DNA from: Spirochaetaceae bacterium
Lineage (GTDB): Bacteria > Spirochaetota > Spirochaetia > Treponematales > Rectinemataceae
Direction: 5' to 3'
DNA: 64,000 bases
Assembly (NCBI GenBank): GCA_025358255.1
Contig: JANYKC010000054.1
Location: 47,355 to 111,354, forward strand
Every line of letters starts with the position of its first letter. Position 1 is the first letter of the stretch. The position numbers and the translations under genes were made by a program. The notes under the pieces are model-generated. The model did no database searches and was not told the DNA's origin. It saw nothing but the letters and a program-made list of their open reading frames with translations. Of this stretch, positions 8,791 to 18,150 are shown in pieces.

Positions 8791-10421
8791 TCCGTCCTTT
8801 CCCCTGGCCATTCTTGCTTCGAGTCCAGCTCCCGGACCACGTCCAGGACCGATCCGTCCCTCCATTCCACCACCGCGACGATCCGGTCACGGAACTCCGG
8901 CTCGTCGGGAATCCCGGTGATCGCGCGCGCCTTTTCCATGAGTTGTCCTATTTCGACGACGGGCAATCCCGCCCGCTTGGCGAGTTCCACGAGGTCGCCC
9001 CTTCTCGGGTTGATGGCTATCCCCCGCTCGGTGACCAGCGCGTCCACCACTTCCCCCGGGCAGGAGACCGTGGTCACGCGCTCCCTGATGATCGGTATGC
9101 GTTTCCTGAAGGATGGGGAGGTCACGATGCAGCACGAGGCGGCGGCGGCGGCGTCCTGGTGCCCGCCGATGCCGTGGAGGAGCCACCCATCCGAGTGGGT
9201 GTTAACGTTCACGTTGAAATCCAGGTCTATCTCGGTGGCGCCGAGGATCGAGAGATCGAGCATCGAGGCGGCGCATCCGGCGCCCTGCGGTCCGTAGGAG
9301 GTGAATGGAGTCGACTCGATGTGGCGGGGATTGTCCCTGCAGGACCGGACGGCGTCGAGGTCGAAACTCTGGAGGTCCAGGATGGAGCCGAGAAGTCCCT
9401 CTTCCAGGAGTCCCACCAGGATCCCCGTCCCGCCTCCATGGGCGAAGGAAGCCTTCACTCCGCCCGACCTCATGCGCTCCGCGAGGCTCGCCACCGCGGC
9501 AAGGGAGATGCCGCCGGCACCGGCCTGGAAGGAGAAGCCATCCCGGATGATGCCCATCCCCTCGGCGAAACGCGCCGCCATCTCGGCGATGAGGAGCTGG
9601 GTGGGGCTCCTTGTAAGACGCGTCGTGCCTGAAGCTATCCTTGCCGGGTCCCCGATGGAGGGGACCTCAAGCACCCAGTCCACATTGCCTCCGCGGATCG
9701 ACCAGGGAGAGCAGGGATAGGGAACGAGGCCGTCGGTCACGATGACGACCTGCTCGGCACAGAGCGAATCCGGGACGGGATAGGCCAGGGGTCCACATGC
9801 CGACTTGCCATGGATGCCGTTCGCGTTCCCGAAGGGATCCGCGCAGGGAGCCGCGATCACGGCGAGGTCGATGGGCAATTCTCCCGACTCCACGGCGCGG
9901 CAGCGGCCTCCGTGGGAACGGAGGATCGAGGTTCCGCGCATCGCGCCTCGCGAGCAGGCGGCGCCGACCGCGCCGTTCATCGAGCCCTCGATCCGGGAGA
10001 TCGCCCCGGATTCCACGAAGGGCACGAGTCGGTCATGGACGGGAAAGAGCGCCGTCGGGGCGATCACCAGGTCTCCATAGCCGCGGGCGATGATGCGCGA
10101 GATCGTCTCATTGATGATCGCGTCGCCATCGCGCAGGTGATGATGGAAGGAGACGGTCATCCCGTCGTAGAGGTCGAGCCGGTCGAGGAGCTCGTCCCAG
10201 GAGGAGACGAGCTTGGCGGGCGCTCCCCTGGAGGCTTGTCCCCGCATGCGGGGGCCCAGCCCGCGAGGACCCAGCCCGCGAGGACCCGGTCCCCGAGCCC
10301 GCGCCAAGCCAGGCGAGGCGGGTGGGGCTTGAAGGGCAAAGGCGCCCGCAAAGGGCCGCATCGCCCTCTCGCCGATCCGGTCCGGGACAGGGCGCCCCAA
10401 GGAGTTCACGTTAGATGGCAT
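8787..10421 (-). CDS. citF: Citrate lyase alpha subunit (CitF-like)
   Basis: DGMTVSFHHHLRDGD, DPFGNANGIHGKSACGPLAY, FNVNVNTHSDG, DALVTERGIAINPRR, DRIVAVVEWRDGSVLDVV; start at MPSNVNSLGRPVPDR. Confidence 0.85.
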   Translation of the reverse strand: MPSNVNSLGRPVPDRIGERAMRPFAGAFALQAPPASPGLARARGPGPRGLGPRGLGPRMRGQASRGAPAKLVSSWDELLDRLDLYDGMTVSFHHHLRDGDAIINETISRIIARGYGDLVIAPTALFPVHDRLVPFVESGAISRIEGSMNGAVGAACSRGAMRGTSILRSHGGRCRAVESGELPIDLAVIAAPCADPFGNANGIHGKSACGPLAYPVPDSLCAEQVVIVTDGLVPYPCSPWSIRGGNVDWVLEVPSIGDPARIASGTTRLTRSPTQLLIAEMAARFAEGMGIIRDGFSFQAGAGGISLAAVASLAERMRSGGVKASFAHGGGTGILVGLLEEGLLGSILDLQSFDLDAVRSCRDNPRHIESTPFTSYGPQGAGCAASMLDLSILGATEIDLDFNVNVNTHSDGWLLHGIGGHQDAAAAASCCIVTSPSFRKRIPIIRERVTTVSCPGEVVDALVTERGIAINPRRGDLVELAKRAGLPVVEIGQLMEKARAITGIPDEPEFRDRIVAVVEWRDGSVLDVVRELDSKQEWPGERTE

Positions 10422-11634
10422 CGCGGGCCCCCTTCCTTCCGGACTTCTCCTCGAGGACGCCGGCGAGGACAAGGACTCGACGCGCCCTCTCGGCCACGGG
10501 CGCGTCGATCATGGCTCCGTCGAGCGAAGCGACGCCCCTGCCCTCCGCCACCGCCGCGGCCAGGCTTTCCAGCACCCGCCTGGCACCGGCCACCTCCTGT
10601 GCCGAAGGCGAGAAGACGCGATGGACGATTCCGATCTGCGAGGGATGGATGAGGCCCTTCCCGGAGAAGCCAAGGGACCTGGCTCGCCGCGCCGAGGCTT
10701 CGAGCCCGACCAGGTCATCGACGTCCGAGAAGACCGTATCCTGGGCCTCGATGCCCGCCGCCCTGGCCGCGAGGACGATGAGGCTGCGCGCCACCTGGAT
10801 CTCCTCCTCGGCCGGCCCCCGGGCAACCCGGATATCGCGGCGATAGTCCTCGCCTCCGAAACAGAGGGAGACGTTGCGCGCGGATGCCGACGCGATGTCC
10901 GCGGCGTTGGCGACCCCCTTTGCCGTCTCCACGATGGGCATGAAGAGGATCGACCCCGCCCTCATGCCCGCGGAGGATTCAAGGCGCAGGACTTCACGGT
11001 CCCAAGCCTCGATGTCGGAGGAGGACTCGCACTTGGGGAGGACGATGCAGTGGGGACGCGCGCCCACGATCTCCGCAAGGTCGTCCATCGCGAACGGCGA
11101 AGACAGCGAATTCACGCGGACGGCGATTTCCGAGCCGCCGAAAAAATCGCTGAAGCCCTCAAGGAGCCTCCGCACCAGGATGCGCGCTTCCGCCTTGCGG
11201 TCCTCCGCCACCGAGTCCTCGAGATCGAGGAGGATGCAATCCGCGCCGAAAAGGCCGGCGTTGATCGGGAGTTCGCCCTGGTTCCCGGGAAGGTAGAGCC
11301 TGCTTCGCCGTGGGCGGTCACGGGAGGCTTCGGCGCGCGCTGGAGGCGATCCCTTTCCATGGGCATCAATGGGCGCGGCGCGGACCAGGCCGGCGGCCCT
11401 GAGGGCGGCCTCTACGCGTGAGGCGACCACGTAGTCGAGGGCGCCGTCATCCTCGATGGAGAGTCTCCCAGTCGCGCCGAAGGCTTCGGCTTCCTTTCGC
11501 GCCGCGGCTTCGATCGCCCGCCCAAAGAGCGAGGCGACGGAGGACTTCACATGGAGCTCGAGCCTTGGGCCCCCCGCTTCGAAAGCCACGAGGCAATCGG
11601 ACTTGCCCTTGGTCCCGGCGAGGAAAACGCTCAC
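10411..11634 (-). CDS. Fused CitD-like (acyl carrier) and CitE-like (citryl-CoA lyase beta) protein
   Basis: N-term AGTKGKSDCLVAF...VKSSVASLFGRAIE...DDGALDYVVASRVEAALRAAG (CitD-like) continuous with RSRLYLPGNQGELPINAGLFGADCILLDLEDSVAEDRKAEAR (CitE); GTG start overlaps upstream stop. Confidence 0.82.
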   Translation of the reverse strand: MSVFLAGTKGKSDCLVAFEAGGPRLELHVKSSVASLFGRAIEAAARKEAEAFGATGRLSIEDDGALDYVVASRVEAALRAAGLVRAAPIDAHGKGSPPARAEASRDRPRRSRLYLPGNQGELPINAGLFGADCILLDLEDSVAEDRKAEARILVRRLLEGFSDFFGGSEIAVRVNSLSSPFAMDDLAEIVGARPHCIVLPKCESSSDIEAWDREVLRLESSAGMRAGSILFMPIVETAKGVANAADIASASARNVSLCFGGEDYRRDIRVARGPAEEEIQVARSLIVLAARAAGIEAQDTVFSDVDDLVGLEASARRARSLGFSGKGLIHPSQIGIVHRVFSPSAQEVAGARRVLESLAAAVAEGRGVASLDGAMIDAPVAERARRVLVLAGVLEEKSGRKGARDAI

Positions 11635-13751
11635 AGCTCCTCCACCCTGAAAGGACCGTAGAGGGCCCGCGCCGCCTCGACACAACCGCAGCCGATCATG
11701 CCCGACCGGTGCGTGCCGTCCACCGTCTCAAGGAGGGCCTTTCCGTCCACGGAGAGCGACAGCCGATCGCCCACGGCCTCGAGGCAAAGCTCGTAGTCCT
11801 TGCCGAGGGCCCAGGCAAAGCCGGCAGTGGCAAGGCGCGTGAAGCCAAAGTCGTTCTTCAGGATGGACAGCCTGCCCGCCCCGTCGAATCCGGCGAAGTA
11901 GCCGCGCATCGCCCCGCCGCAGCGGGCCGCCACCAGGTGGCTTCCGCCGGCAAGCGGCGTGACCTGGGCGACGACCCTCTGGTCGCCCACGCCATGGCCG
12001 CCCGAATAGGAGGCGCAAGCCTCGTGGCTCATGAGCCGCATCCTCCCTTCCTCGATGGTCCAGGAGCCATGGTCATGGGCAAAGGGAGTGACGCAACCGA
12101 ACTCGATCGACTGGGCCGCGATGTCGATCGCATAACGCGCTTTCCCGCCGATCTGGAAGCGGTCGACGATGAGGCGACCGGAATCCCGCTTTTTCGCGCC
12201 GGAGAAACCGGTGATGCGCAGCCCCACCTCGTCGATCTGGGATCCCCCGACCTCGGGCAGGGTGAACTCGACCTGGTAGTCCTTGCCTGGCTCGGGGAAC
12301 ATGAGGACGGAAGCAGGCAGGATGGCGCCGTTCGAAGCCACCCGGACATAGCCCTCGACGCCCAGGCGCTCGCCTTCCCAACGCTCCATCCTGAAGTCGA
12401 TCCTGGCTTTCTGGCCGGGGCGGGCCGTCGGCGCGAAGGTGGGGCTGTAGCGCTCATCGTCGAAATCGGAGCGCTTGTAGCAAGGCTTGTAGAAGAGCCG
12501 GCCGGTGGCCTCCCGCAAGAGCCGCTCAAAGCGGAACTCGAGGGCATTGCCTCCATCCCTTCCCAGGCCCGCCCGATGCTCCACGGAAAAGGCCACCGGA
12601 TCGGAGACCCTGAGGTTGTGCGTGGAACCGGGGAGGGCAAAGTCGAAAAAGAGGCCCCTCTCGCCGTCGCCCGCGGCGAGGGCCGCGGTGATCGCCTCCG
12701 GTACAGCCTCCCGGGCGAGCCGGTAGCCGATAGAGGCGAGGAGGCGGGAGAAGGTCGGGATGTCGAGGATATTGAGGCTTCCCGAGATTCCGGAGAGGAC
12801 GATGCCGTCGTTGATGGGCGCGCGGTAGTGCGCGGGAATGGCGGACAGGCCATAGAGGACCCCCGCAATCGTCCCCACGTTCCCCGCGTTGCAGTCGGTG
12901 TCCCAGCCGCACATCGTCGCGATCTCCACCGTCCGGGAAAAGTCGCCTTCGCCGTAAAGTAGCGCCAGGACGCAGACTCCGGCGTTCGGGATCACATGGC
13001 AGAGGCCCGGGTACCTGTCGTAGCCCCATTGCGCGATGAGATGCCCCTGGCAGGCGCGCCAGTCGCCGGGCTGGGCGGCATGGAAACGGATGACGTCCCT
13101 GGCCACCCTCACGTAGGTCGAGGCAGGAGGCAAGCGGGCAAGGCCGGCCTCCACAACAGCGGCCGCGTTTTTTTCCACGAATGCCGCCGCGATGCAGGCC
13201 GCGACAAAGCGGGCGCCGGCCAGCCCTTCCCCGTCATGGGAGACGCTGGCGGCGGTGGCCGCATAGTCCGCGGCCTCGTCCGGGCGCCTCGGCCACACGA
13301 GGCCCCAGGTGTCCACGAAGATCTGTCCGCCGATCTGCTCCGCCACGGTCGCGCCATTGCGCGCGATCGAGCCGGATTCCGGCGCATGGATGCCGGACTT
13401 CATGTTGAGATAGGCCGTATGCTCGGTGCTCCGGCCGTAGCCGCCCCACCAGAACATGCCTATGCCCTCGCGGGCGTAGTCGAGCCAGGCGCGCTCCACG
13501 TCGATCGCCTCAAGGCCCCGGGCGTTGTCTCCCTCGATGAGGGGACGGATGAAATAGACAGGGCCATTCGCGTCGTCGTCAGCGGCGAAATTGCGGTAGG
13601 GCTTCAGGTAGCCCCGGACGTCGCCGTAGATATCCCTGATCCGCTCGTAGGTCCAAATGGCCGGCTCGACCGGCGCTCCGAGCCTGATGCCGACATTCTT
13701 GCCGATGAAGCCGGCATAGAGCCGCTCGAGGTAGTCACTCTGGATGGGCAT
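11631..13751 (-). CDS. Large ADP-ribosylglycohydrolase family protein with C-terminal beta-rich extension
   Basis: LYAGFIGKNVGIRLGAPVEP, ADDDANGPVYFI, MCGWDTDCNAGNVGTIAGVLYGLSAIP; ~300 aa C-terminal region with laminin-G/concanavalin-like look. Confidence 0.8.
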   Translation of the reverse strand: MPIQSDYLERLYAGFIGKNVGIRLGAPVEPAIWTYERIRDIYGDVRGYLKPYRNFAADDDANGPVYFIRPLIEGDNARGLEAIDVERAWLDYAREGIGMFWWGGYGRSTEHTAYLNMKSGIHAPESGSIARNGATVAEQIGGQIFVDTWGLVWPRRPDEAADYAATAASVSHDGEGLAGARFVAACIAAAFVEKNAAAVVEAGLARLPPASTYVRVARDVIRFHAAQPGDWRACQGHLIAQWGYDRYPGLCHVIPNAGVCVLALLYGEGDFSRTVEIATMCGWDTDCNAGNVGTIAGVLYGLSAIPAHYRAPINDGIVLSGISGSLNILDIPTFSRLLASIGYRLAREAVPEAITAALAAGDGERGLFFDFALPGSTHNLRVSDPVAFSVEHRAGLGRDGGNALEFRFERLLREATGRLFYKPCYKRSDFDDERYSPTFAPTARPGQKARIDFRMERWEGERLGVEGYVRVASNGAILPASVLMFPEPGKDYQVEFTLPEVGGSQIDEVGLRITGFSGAKKRDSGRLIVDRFQIGGKARYAIDIAAQSIEFGCVTPFAHDHGSWTIEEGRMRLMSHEACASYSGGHGVGDQRVVAQVTPLAGGSHLVAARCGGAMRGYFAGFDGAGRLSILKNDFGFTRLATAGFAWALGKDYELCLEAVGDRLSLSVDGKALLETVDGTHRSGMIGCGCVEAARALYGPFRVEEL

Positions 13752-13794
13752 GGACTCTCCCTGGATGGAAATGGATCCGCCGGGCAAGGAAAGG

Positions 13795-13829
13795 CAACCG
13801 TGGGGCACGGAATGCGCCCCCCACGGTTG
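13795..13829 (-). other. Intercistronic hairpin (11-bp perfect stem)
   Basis: CAACCGTGGGG ... CCCCACGGTTG between the SBP and large ARH gene; no U-tract. Confidence 0.7.
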
Positions 13830-13843
13830 GCACGATCCTTGTG

Positions 13844-15269
13844 CTACTTCAAGACCGTATTCGCGTACTTGGTCACCTCGACGCCGCCCGCCTTGTTCCA
13901 CTTGTCGACGAACTCGTCGAAGGCGGATATCGGCTTCTTGCCGGTCACGATGTCGGCGACGTATTCCTTGTAGAGGTTGGTCATCGCGTCCCAATTGGTA
14001 ACGTATTGCTCGGGGATGAGGAAGGTCTTGTCCGGAAGCATGTACTTCTTGGCCATGGCCCCGGCCTCGACGGCGGAGGGGTTCATGATGGGGCGGGACA
14101 GGGGCTTGTCGGGCTTGAACCCGTTGAGGGAGTCGCCGAACCAGCCGATGGGCCACTCGGGATACTTGTCGGTGAGGACATACTGCTTGCCGTCATCGAT
14201 GGAATGCACGCCGGGGATGCCGAGCTTGGCGAGCTTGAGGCCTGCCGGGCTCCACATGAAATCGAGGATGGCGAAGGCCTGGGCCTTGACCTTGGAGGTC
14301 GAGGAGATGGCGAAGCCGCGCGGCTCCTTGGTCACGTCCACGAAGGGCGTAAGCCCCTGGGCCTTGCCCTTGGCGGGAGGCAGGGGGACGAGGTCGGTGT
14401 TCTGGGCCTTGAGCATCTTGTTCACGTAGACATCGATGCTGCCGGGGGCCACGCCAGGGACGACGCCTGCCTTGCCCTCGTAGAAGACCTGTTCCTTGGA
14501 ATCCCACTTCTTGGTGAGGTATTCAGGATCGAGGAGGCCTTCCTTGAACAGCTTGGCGTAGAACTCGAGCTTGGCCTTTTCGGAGGCCTGGACGCGGGAA
14601 TAGCCCCACTGGCCGTCGGCGCCCTTGATCCAGGTCGAGGTGTTGCCGAAGGCGGCGTCGAAGATGGCGTCGAGCTCCTCGACGCCGTTCGTGGCGCCGG
14701 TGACGCTGATGCCGAACTTCGCCTTTCTTGGCGACGAGGTCCTTGAAGAGGGCATACCAGGTATCGACGGTCGGGTTGGCCTGGACAGCCTTGGCCGAGG
14801 GGAGGGAATCAAACCAGTCCTTCCTCATGACGGGAACGCGGACGCGGGGCGGGGCCAGCCATACGAGGTAGGGATAGCTCTCGAGGCGCGTGACGCTGTG
14901 GGGATCCATGAGGGCCTTCAGGTACTTGGACTTCGCCACATAGGGACGGAGGTCCTCGAGCACACCCTGGGTCGAGAGCTTGTCGTCGCCGCCCTGGAAA
15001 TAGATGAGGTCGGGGATGTCTCCCGACATCACCATTAGGCCGATCTTCTCGGCATAGTTGCCGGCCGGGGTCTTGAGGACCTCTATGCTTACCGGCGTGC
15101 CGGCGGCGGCCATGCCCTTCTCGACGAGCGCGATGAAGGCAGCTACATTCGGGTCCGAATCGAAGTCCTTCATCAGGAACCGCACCTTGGTCTGGGCAGC
15201 GACGCTGGCCAGGGTGCACAGGATGAACAGCAGCGACATTGTCGCGATCGCGATTCTCCGCATCTTCAC
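13844..15269 (-). pseudogene. Extracellular solute-binding protein (CUT1) interrupted by a single-base frameshift
   Basis: Two overlapping ORFs give the N-terminal (MRRIAIATMSLLFILCTLASVAAQ...) and C-terminal parts of one SBP; frame changes near the T-run at 14724-14726. Confidence 0.75.
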
Positions 15270-15283
15270 GGTGAGCCTCCTCA

Positions 15284-16183
15284 CTATTCTTTGACTCCAC
15301 CCTCCATGACCCCGCGAGTGTAGTACTTCAGGATCAGGGGATAGAGCATGAGCACTGGGATGATGGATACGATGATGGTGCCCGCCCTGAGGGCGGCATA
15401 GCTCAGGCGCGCGGCTTCATCGTAGCTATACAGGGTGCCGGCCCCGACGAGGGCGGCGGTGTCGTCCAGGACGACGAACTGCCTGAGGATGAGCTGGAGG
15501 GGGTACTTCACGGGATCGTTCAGGTAGATGCTCGCGCGGAAATACTCGTTCCAGTGCATGACGCCGTAGAAGAGGCCCAGGGTGGCCAGGGCCGACTTGG
15601 ACAAAGGGAGCATGATGCGGCTCAGGATCGTCCAGTGGCCGGCACCGTCCACGCGGGCGGCCTCGATGAAGGACTGGGGCACCTCCTCGAAGAAGCGCAT
15701 GAGGAGGATCAGGTAATAGACGTTGACCGACTTGTAGAGGATGACGGCCCACATGCTGTTCATGAGGCCGACTTTCTTGACCACGAGGTATTCGGGGACT
15801 ATGCCCGGCTCGAACACCATGATCACGATCACGAGGAGCATGAGGACGCGCTTCAGGGGCAGGTTCGGCCTCGTGAGCGCGTAGGCCGCCATGGAGGTGG
15901 CCACGAGGTTGATGAGGGTGCCGGCCACGGTGATGAAGACCGAGTTGAGGATGCTCTTCATGAAGAAGGGGTTGGCGGCGAGGACCTTGTAGACGATGAG
16001 GGAAAAGCCCTTCGGGAACACATCGAGGCCTGAGAGCTCGGAGACCCGCCTGGGGTCGGTGAGGGAGAGGGCCAGGAGGTTGAGGACAGGGACGAGGATG
16101 ATGGCCGCGACGGCGAGGAGGAAGATGCCGATGCAGGTCCGGAACACCCGGTCGGCGAAGGGGGACTTCACCTTGTTGCCCAT
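15284..16183 (-). CDS. Carbohydrate ABC transporter permease (YtcP/LplC-like)
   Basis: MGNKVKSPFADRVFRTCIGIF...SFIEAARVDGAGHWTILSRIMLPLSKSALATLGLFYGVMHWNEYF. Confidence 0.9.
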   Translation of the reverse strand: MGNKVKSPFADRVFRTCIGIFLLAVAAIILVPVLNLLALSLTDPRRVSELSGLDVFPKGFSLIVYKVLAANPFFMKSILNSVFITVAGTLINLVATSMAAYALTRPNLPLKRVLMLLVIVIMVFEPGIVPEYLVVKKVGLMNSMWAVILYKSVNVYYLILLMRFFEEVPQSFIEAARVDGAGHWTILSRIMLPLSKSALATLGLFYGVMHWNEYFRASIYLNDPVKYPLQLILRQFVVLDDTAALVGAGTLYSYDEAARLSYAALRAGTIIVSIIPVLMLYPLILKYYTRGVMEGGVKE

Positions 16184-17103
16184 CACCAGAGCCCCTTTCC
16201 CGTCGTGCGCTTGGCCATCACGTGGGTGGACAGGATGAGGACGAGGCCGATGGCGCCCTTGAAGAGGCTCGCCGCCGTCGAGAAGGAGTACTGCATGTTG
16301 ACTAGGCCGATGCGGTACACGTAGGTGTCGAGGATGTCGATGACGCTGATGACCGAGTCGTTCATCATGTTGAAGACCTGGTCGAAACCTGCATTCATGA
16401 AGAAGCCGAGGTTGAGGATGAAGACGGTCACCATGGTCGGGACCAGCTCGGGCAGGGTGATGAAACGCATCTTCTGGAGGGCGGAGGCGCCGTCCATGTC
16501 GGCCGACTCGTAGAGGCTGGGGCTGATCCGCATGAGGGCAGCCAGGTAGATGATGGAGTCCCAGCCGAGGCTCCTCCAGGTCTCGGATGCGAAGAGGACC
16601 CACCTGATGTGGGACTTGCTCGTCATGAAGTCCAGGGGCGGCAAGCCCAGGATGCCGCGGACCTGGTTGGCACCGCCCGTGCTCGGCGAGAGGAAGGCTA
16701 TCCAGATGCCAGCGATGGCGACCCAGGAAAGGAAGTGGGGCAGGTAGGCCACGGCCTGGGTGAACTTGCGCAAGGCGGCCGCCCGGAGCTCGTTCACGAG
16801 GAGGGCGAAGACTATCGGCAGCGGGAAAAAGAGGATGATCTTCATCGCGCTCAGGATGAGGGTATTGGTGAGGACCTTGTAGAAGGCCGGCGAGGAGAAC
16901 AGGACGATGAAGTGCTTGAGGCCGACGAATCGGCTCTTGCCGATCAGGCGGAAGTCCTGGAAGGCGATCACCATGCCCGCCATGGGCCAGAGATGGAAGA
17001 CGAAGAAATAGACGAAGGCGGGCGCCAGGAGGAGGAAAAGGAACCATTCCCGCCTCAGGCTGGAGGCGAAGGCCAGCGCGCCCTGTCCGGATCTCGTCGT
17101 CAC
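16183..17103 (-). CDS. Carbohydrate ABC transporter permease (LplB-like)
   Basis: GTG start VTTRSGQGALAFASSLRREWFLFLLLAPAFVYFFVFHLWPM...SADMDGASALQKMRFITLPEL. Confidence 0.9.
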   Translation of the reverse strand: MTTRSGQGALAFASSLRREWFLFLLLAPAFVYFFVFHLWPMAGMVIAFQDFRLIGKSRFVGLKHFIVLFSSPAFYKVLTNTLILSAMKIILFFPLPIVFALLVNELRAAALRKFTQAVAYLPHFLSWVAIAGIWIAFLSPSTGGANQVRGILGLPPLDFMTSKSHIRWVLFASETWRSLGWDSIIYLAALMRISPSLYESADMDGASALQKMRFITLPELVPTMVTVFILNLGFFMNAGFDQVFNMMNDSVISVIDILDTYVYRIGLVNMQYSFSTAASLFKGAIGLVLILSTHVMAKRTTGKGLW

Positions 17104-18122
17104 GCCCTCCCCCTTTTCGCTACGCTGCCGCGCAGCACGAGCTCGCCAGGGAAAAGCCGCCGCTCGGGCGGCTTGGCCGGATCCTCGAAGCGGGAGAGGA
17201 GGAGGTCGGCGGCCATCGCCCCCATGAGGGACCTCGGCTTGCGGACCGTGGTGAGCGCCGGAAAGGTATGGGCGGCCGCGGGGATGTCGTCCATGCCGAC
17301 CAGGGAGATGTCCTTCCCGGGCTCGACTCCCGCCTCCCGGAAGGCGTTGATCGCGGAGATCGCCATGATGTCGTTGCCGCAGAGGACGGCATCCACGCGA
17401 TCGCGCCATCGCGGCAGCTCCACGAGCTCCCGCACCAACTCCCGACCGCCCTCCTCGGACAATTTAACGGAGAAGGCCAGGTCGGCGTCCAGGGCCAGCC
17501 CCTTTTCCAGGAGGAAGTCCTCGTAGACCTTCCTCCGCAGGGAAAGGAAACGCTCGCTCCCGTGCTCGGTGGTGGCTATGGCGATGCGCCGGTGTCCCGT
17601 CTCCCAGAGATAGTCGAGGGCCATGCGGGTCGCCATCCGCGTATCGGTCCCCGTGGTGTCGAGGGCCTGGGACTCCGCCCGCTCGCCGATCATCACCGCG
17701 GGCAAGCCGATGGCAAGGATGGCCGCGATGTCGTCGGTCACGCTGTTCAGGATAAGGCCGTCAAAGCGCCCCGATCGGGCTAGCTTGTAGTAACGCGTCT
17801 CGCGCTGCTCGCTCCAGTCCGTATTGCCCACGACCACCGAATAGTCCTCTTCCTCGAGCCGGTCCTGGGCTGCCCTGGTGATCTCCGACCAGAAGGGGTT
17901 GGCGATGTCGGGAACCAGGAGGAGGACCATGCCGGTGCGCTGCATCCGGAAGCCGGCGGCGATGGTGTTGCGGGTGTAGCCGAGCTCCTGTATGGCCGAA
18001 TTCACGGCATCCAGGGCCTTCGGGCTCACCGAACCTCCGCGGTCGGAGATCACGCGGGATACCGTGCTTTTCGAGACCCCGGCGAGGCGGGCGACTTCGA
18101 TGATGCTGATGGTCGGCTTCAT
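17100..18122 (-). CDS. LacI family transcriptional regulator
   Basis: N-term TISIIEVARLAGVSKSTVSRVISDRGGSVSPKALDAVNSAIQELGYTRN; sugar-binding domain follows. Confidence 0.95.
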   Translation of the reverse strand: MKPTISIIEVARLAGVSKSTVSRVISDRGGSVSPKALDAVNSAIQELGYTRNTIAAGFRMQRTGMVLLLVPDIANPFWSEITRAAQDRLEEEDYSVVVGNTDWSEQRETRYYKLARSGRFDGLILNSVTDDIAAILAIGLPAVMIGERAESQALDTTGTDTRMATRMALDYLWETGHRRIAIATTEHGSERFLSLRRKVYEDFLLEKGLALDADLAFSVKLSEEGGRELVRELVELPRWRDRVDAVLCGNDIMAISAINAFREAGVEPGKDISLVGMDDIPAAAHTFPALTTVRKPRSLMGAMAADLLLSRFEDPAKPPERRLFPGELVLRGSVAKRGRA

Positions 18123-18129
18123 GCTTGTT

Positions 18130-18147
18130 ATTGGGAACGTTCCCAAT
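18130..18147. promoter_or_regulatory. LacI-type operator O1, ATTGGGAACGTTCCCAAT
   Basis: 18-bp perfect palindrome with central CG, immediately upstream of the lacI-family gene. Confidence 0.82.
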
Positions 18148-18150
18148 ACG

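Noticed and set aside
7618-9297. 559-aa + strand ORF opposite the small ARH and citF
   Set aside because: Antisense; translation lacks family motifs while the minus strand has clear ARH and CitF motifs.
13822-13840. Second sigma-54-like site TTGGCACGATCCTTGTG
   Set aside because: The -12 element lacks the required GC (TTGTG) and the orientation does not lead into a gene start.
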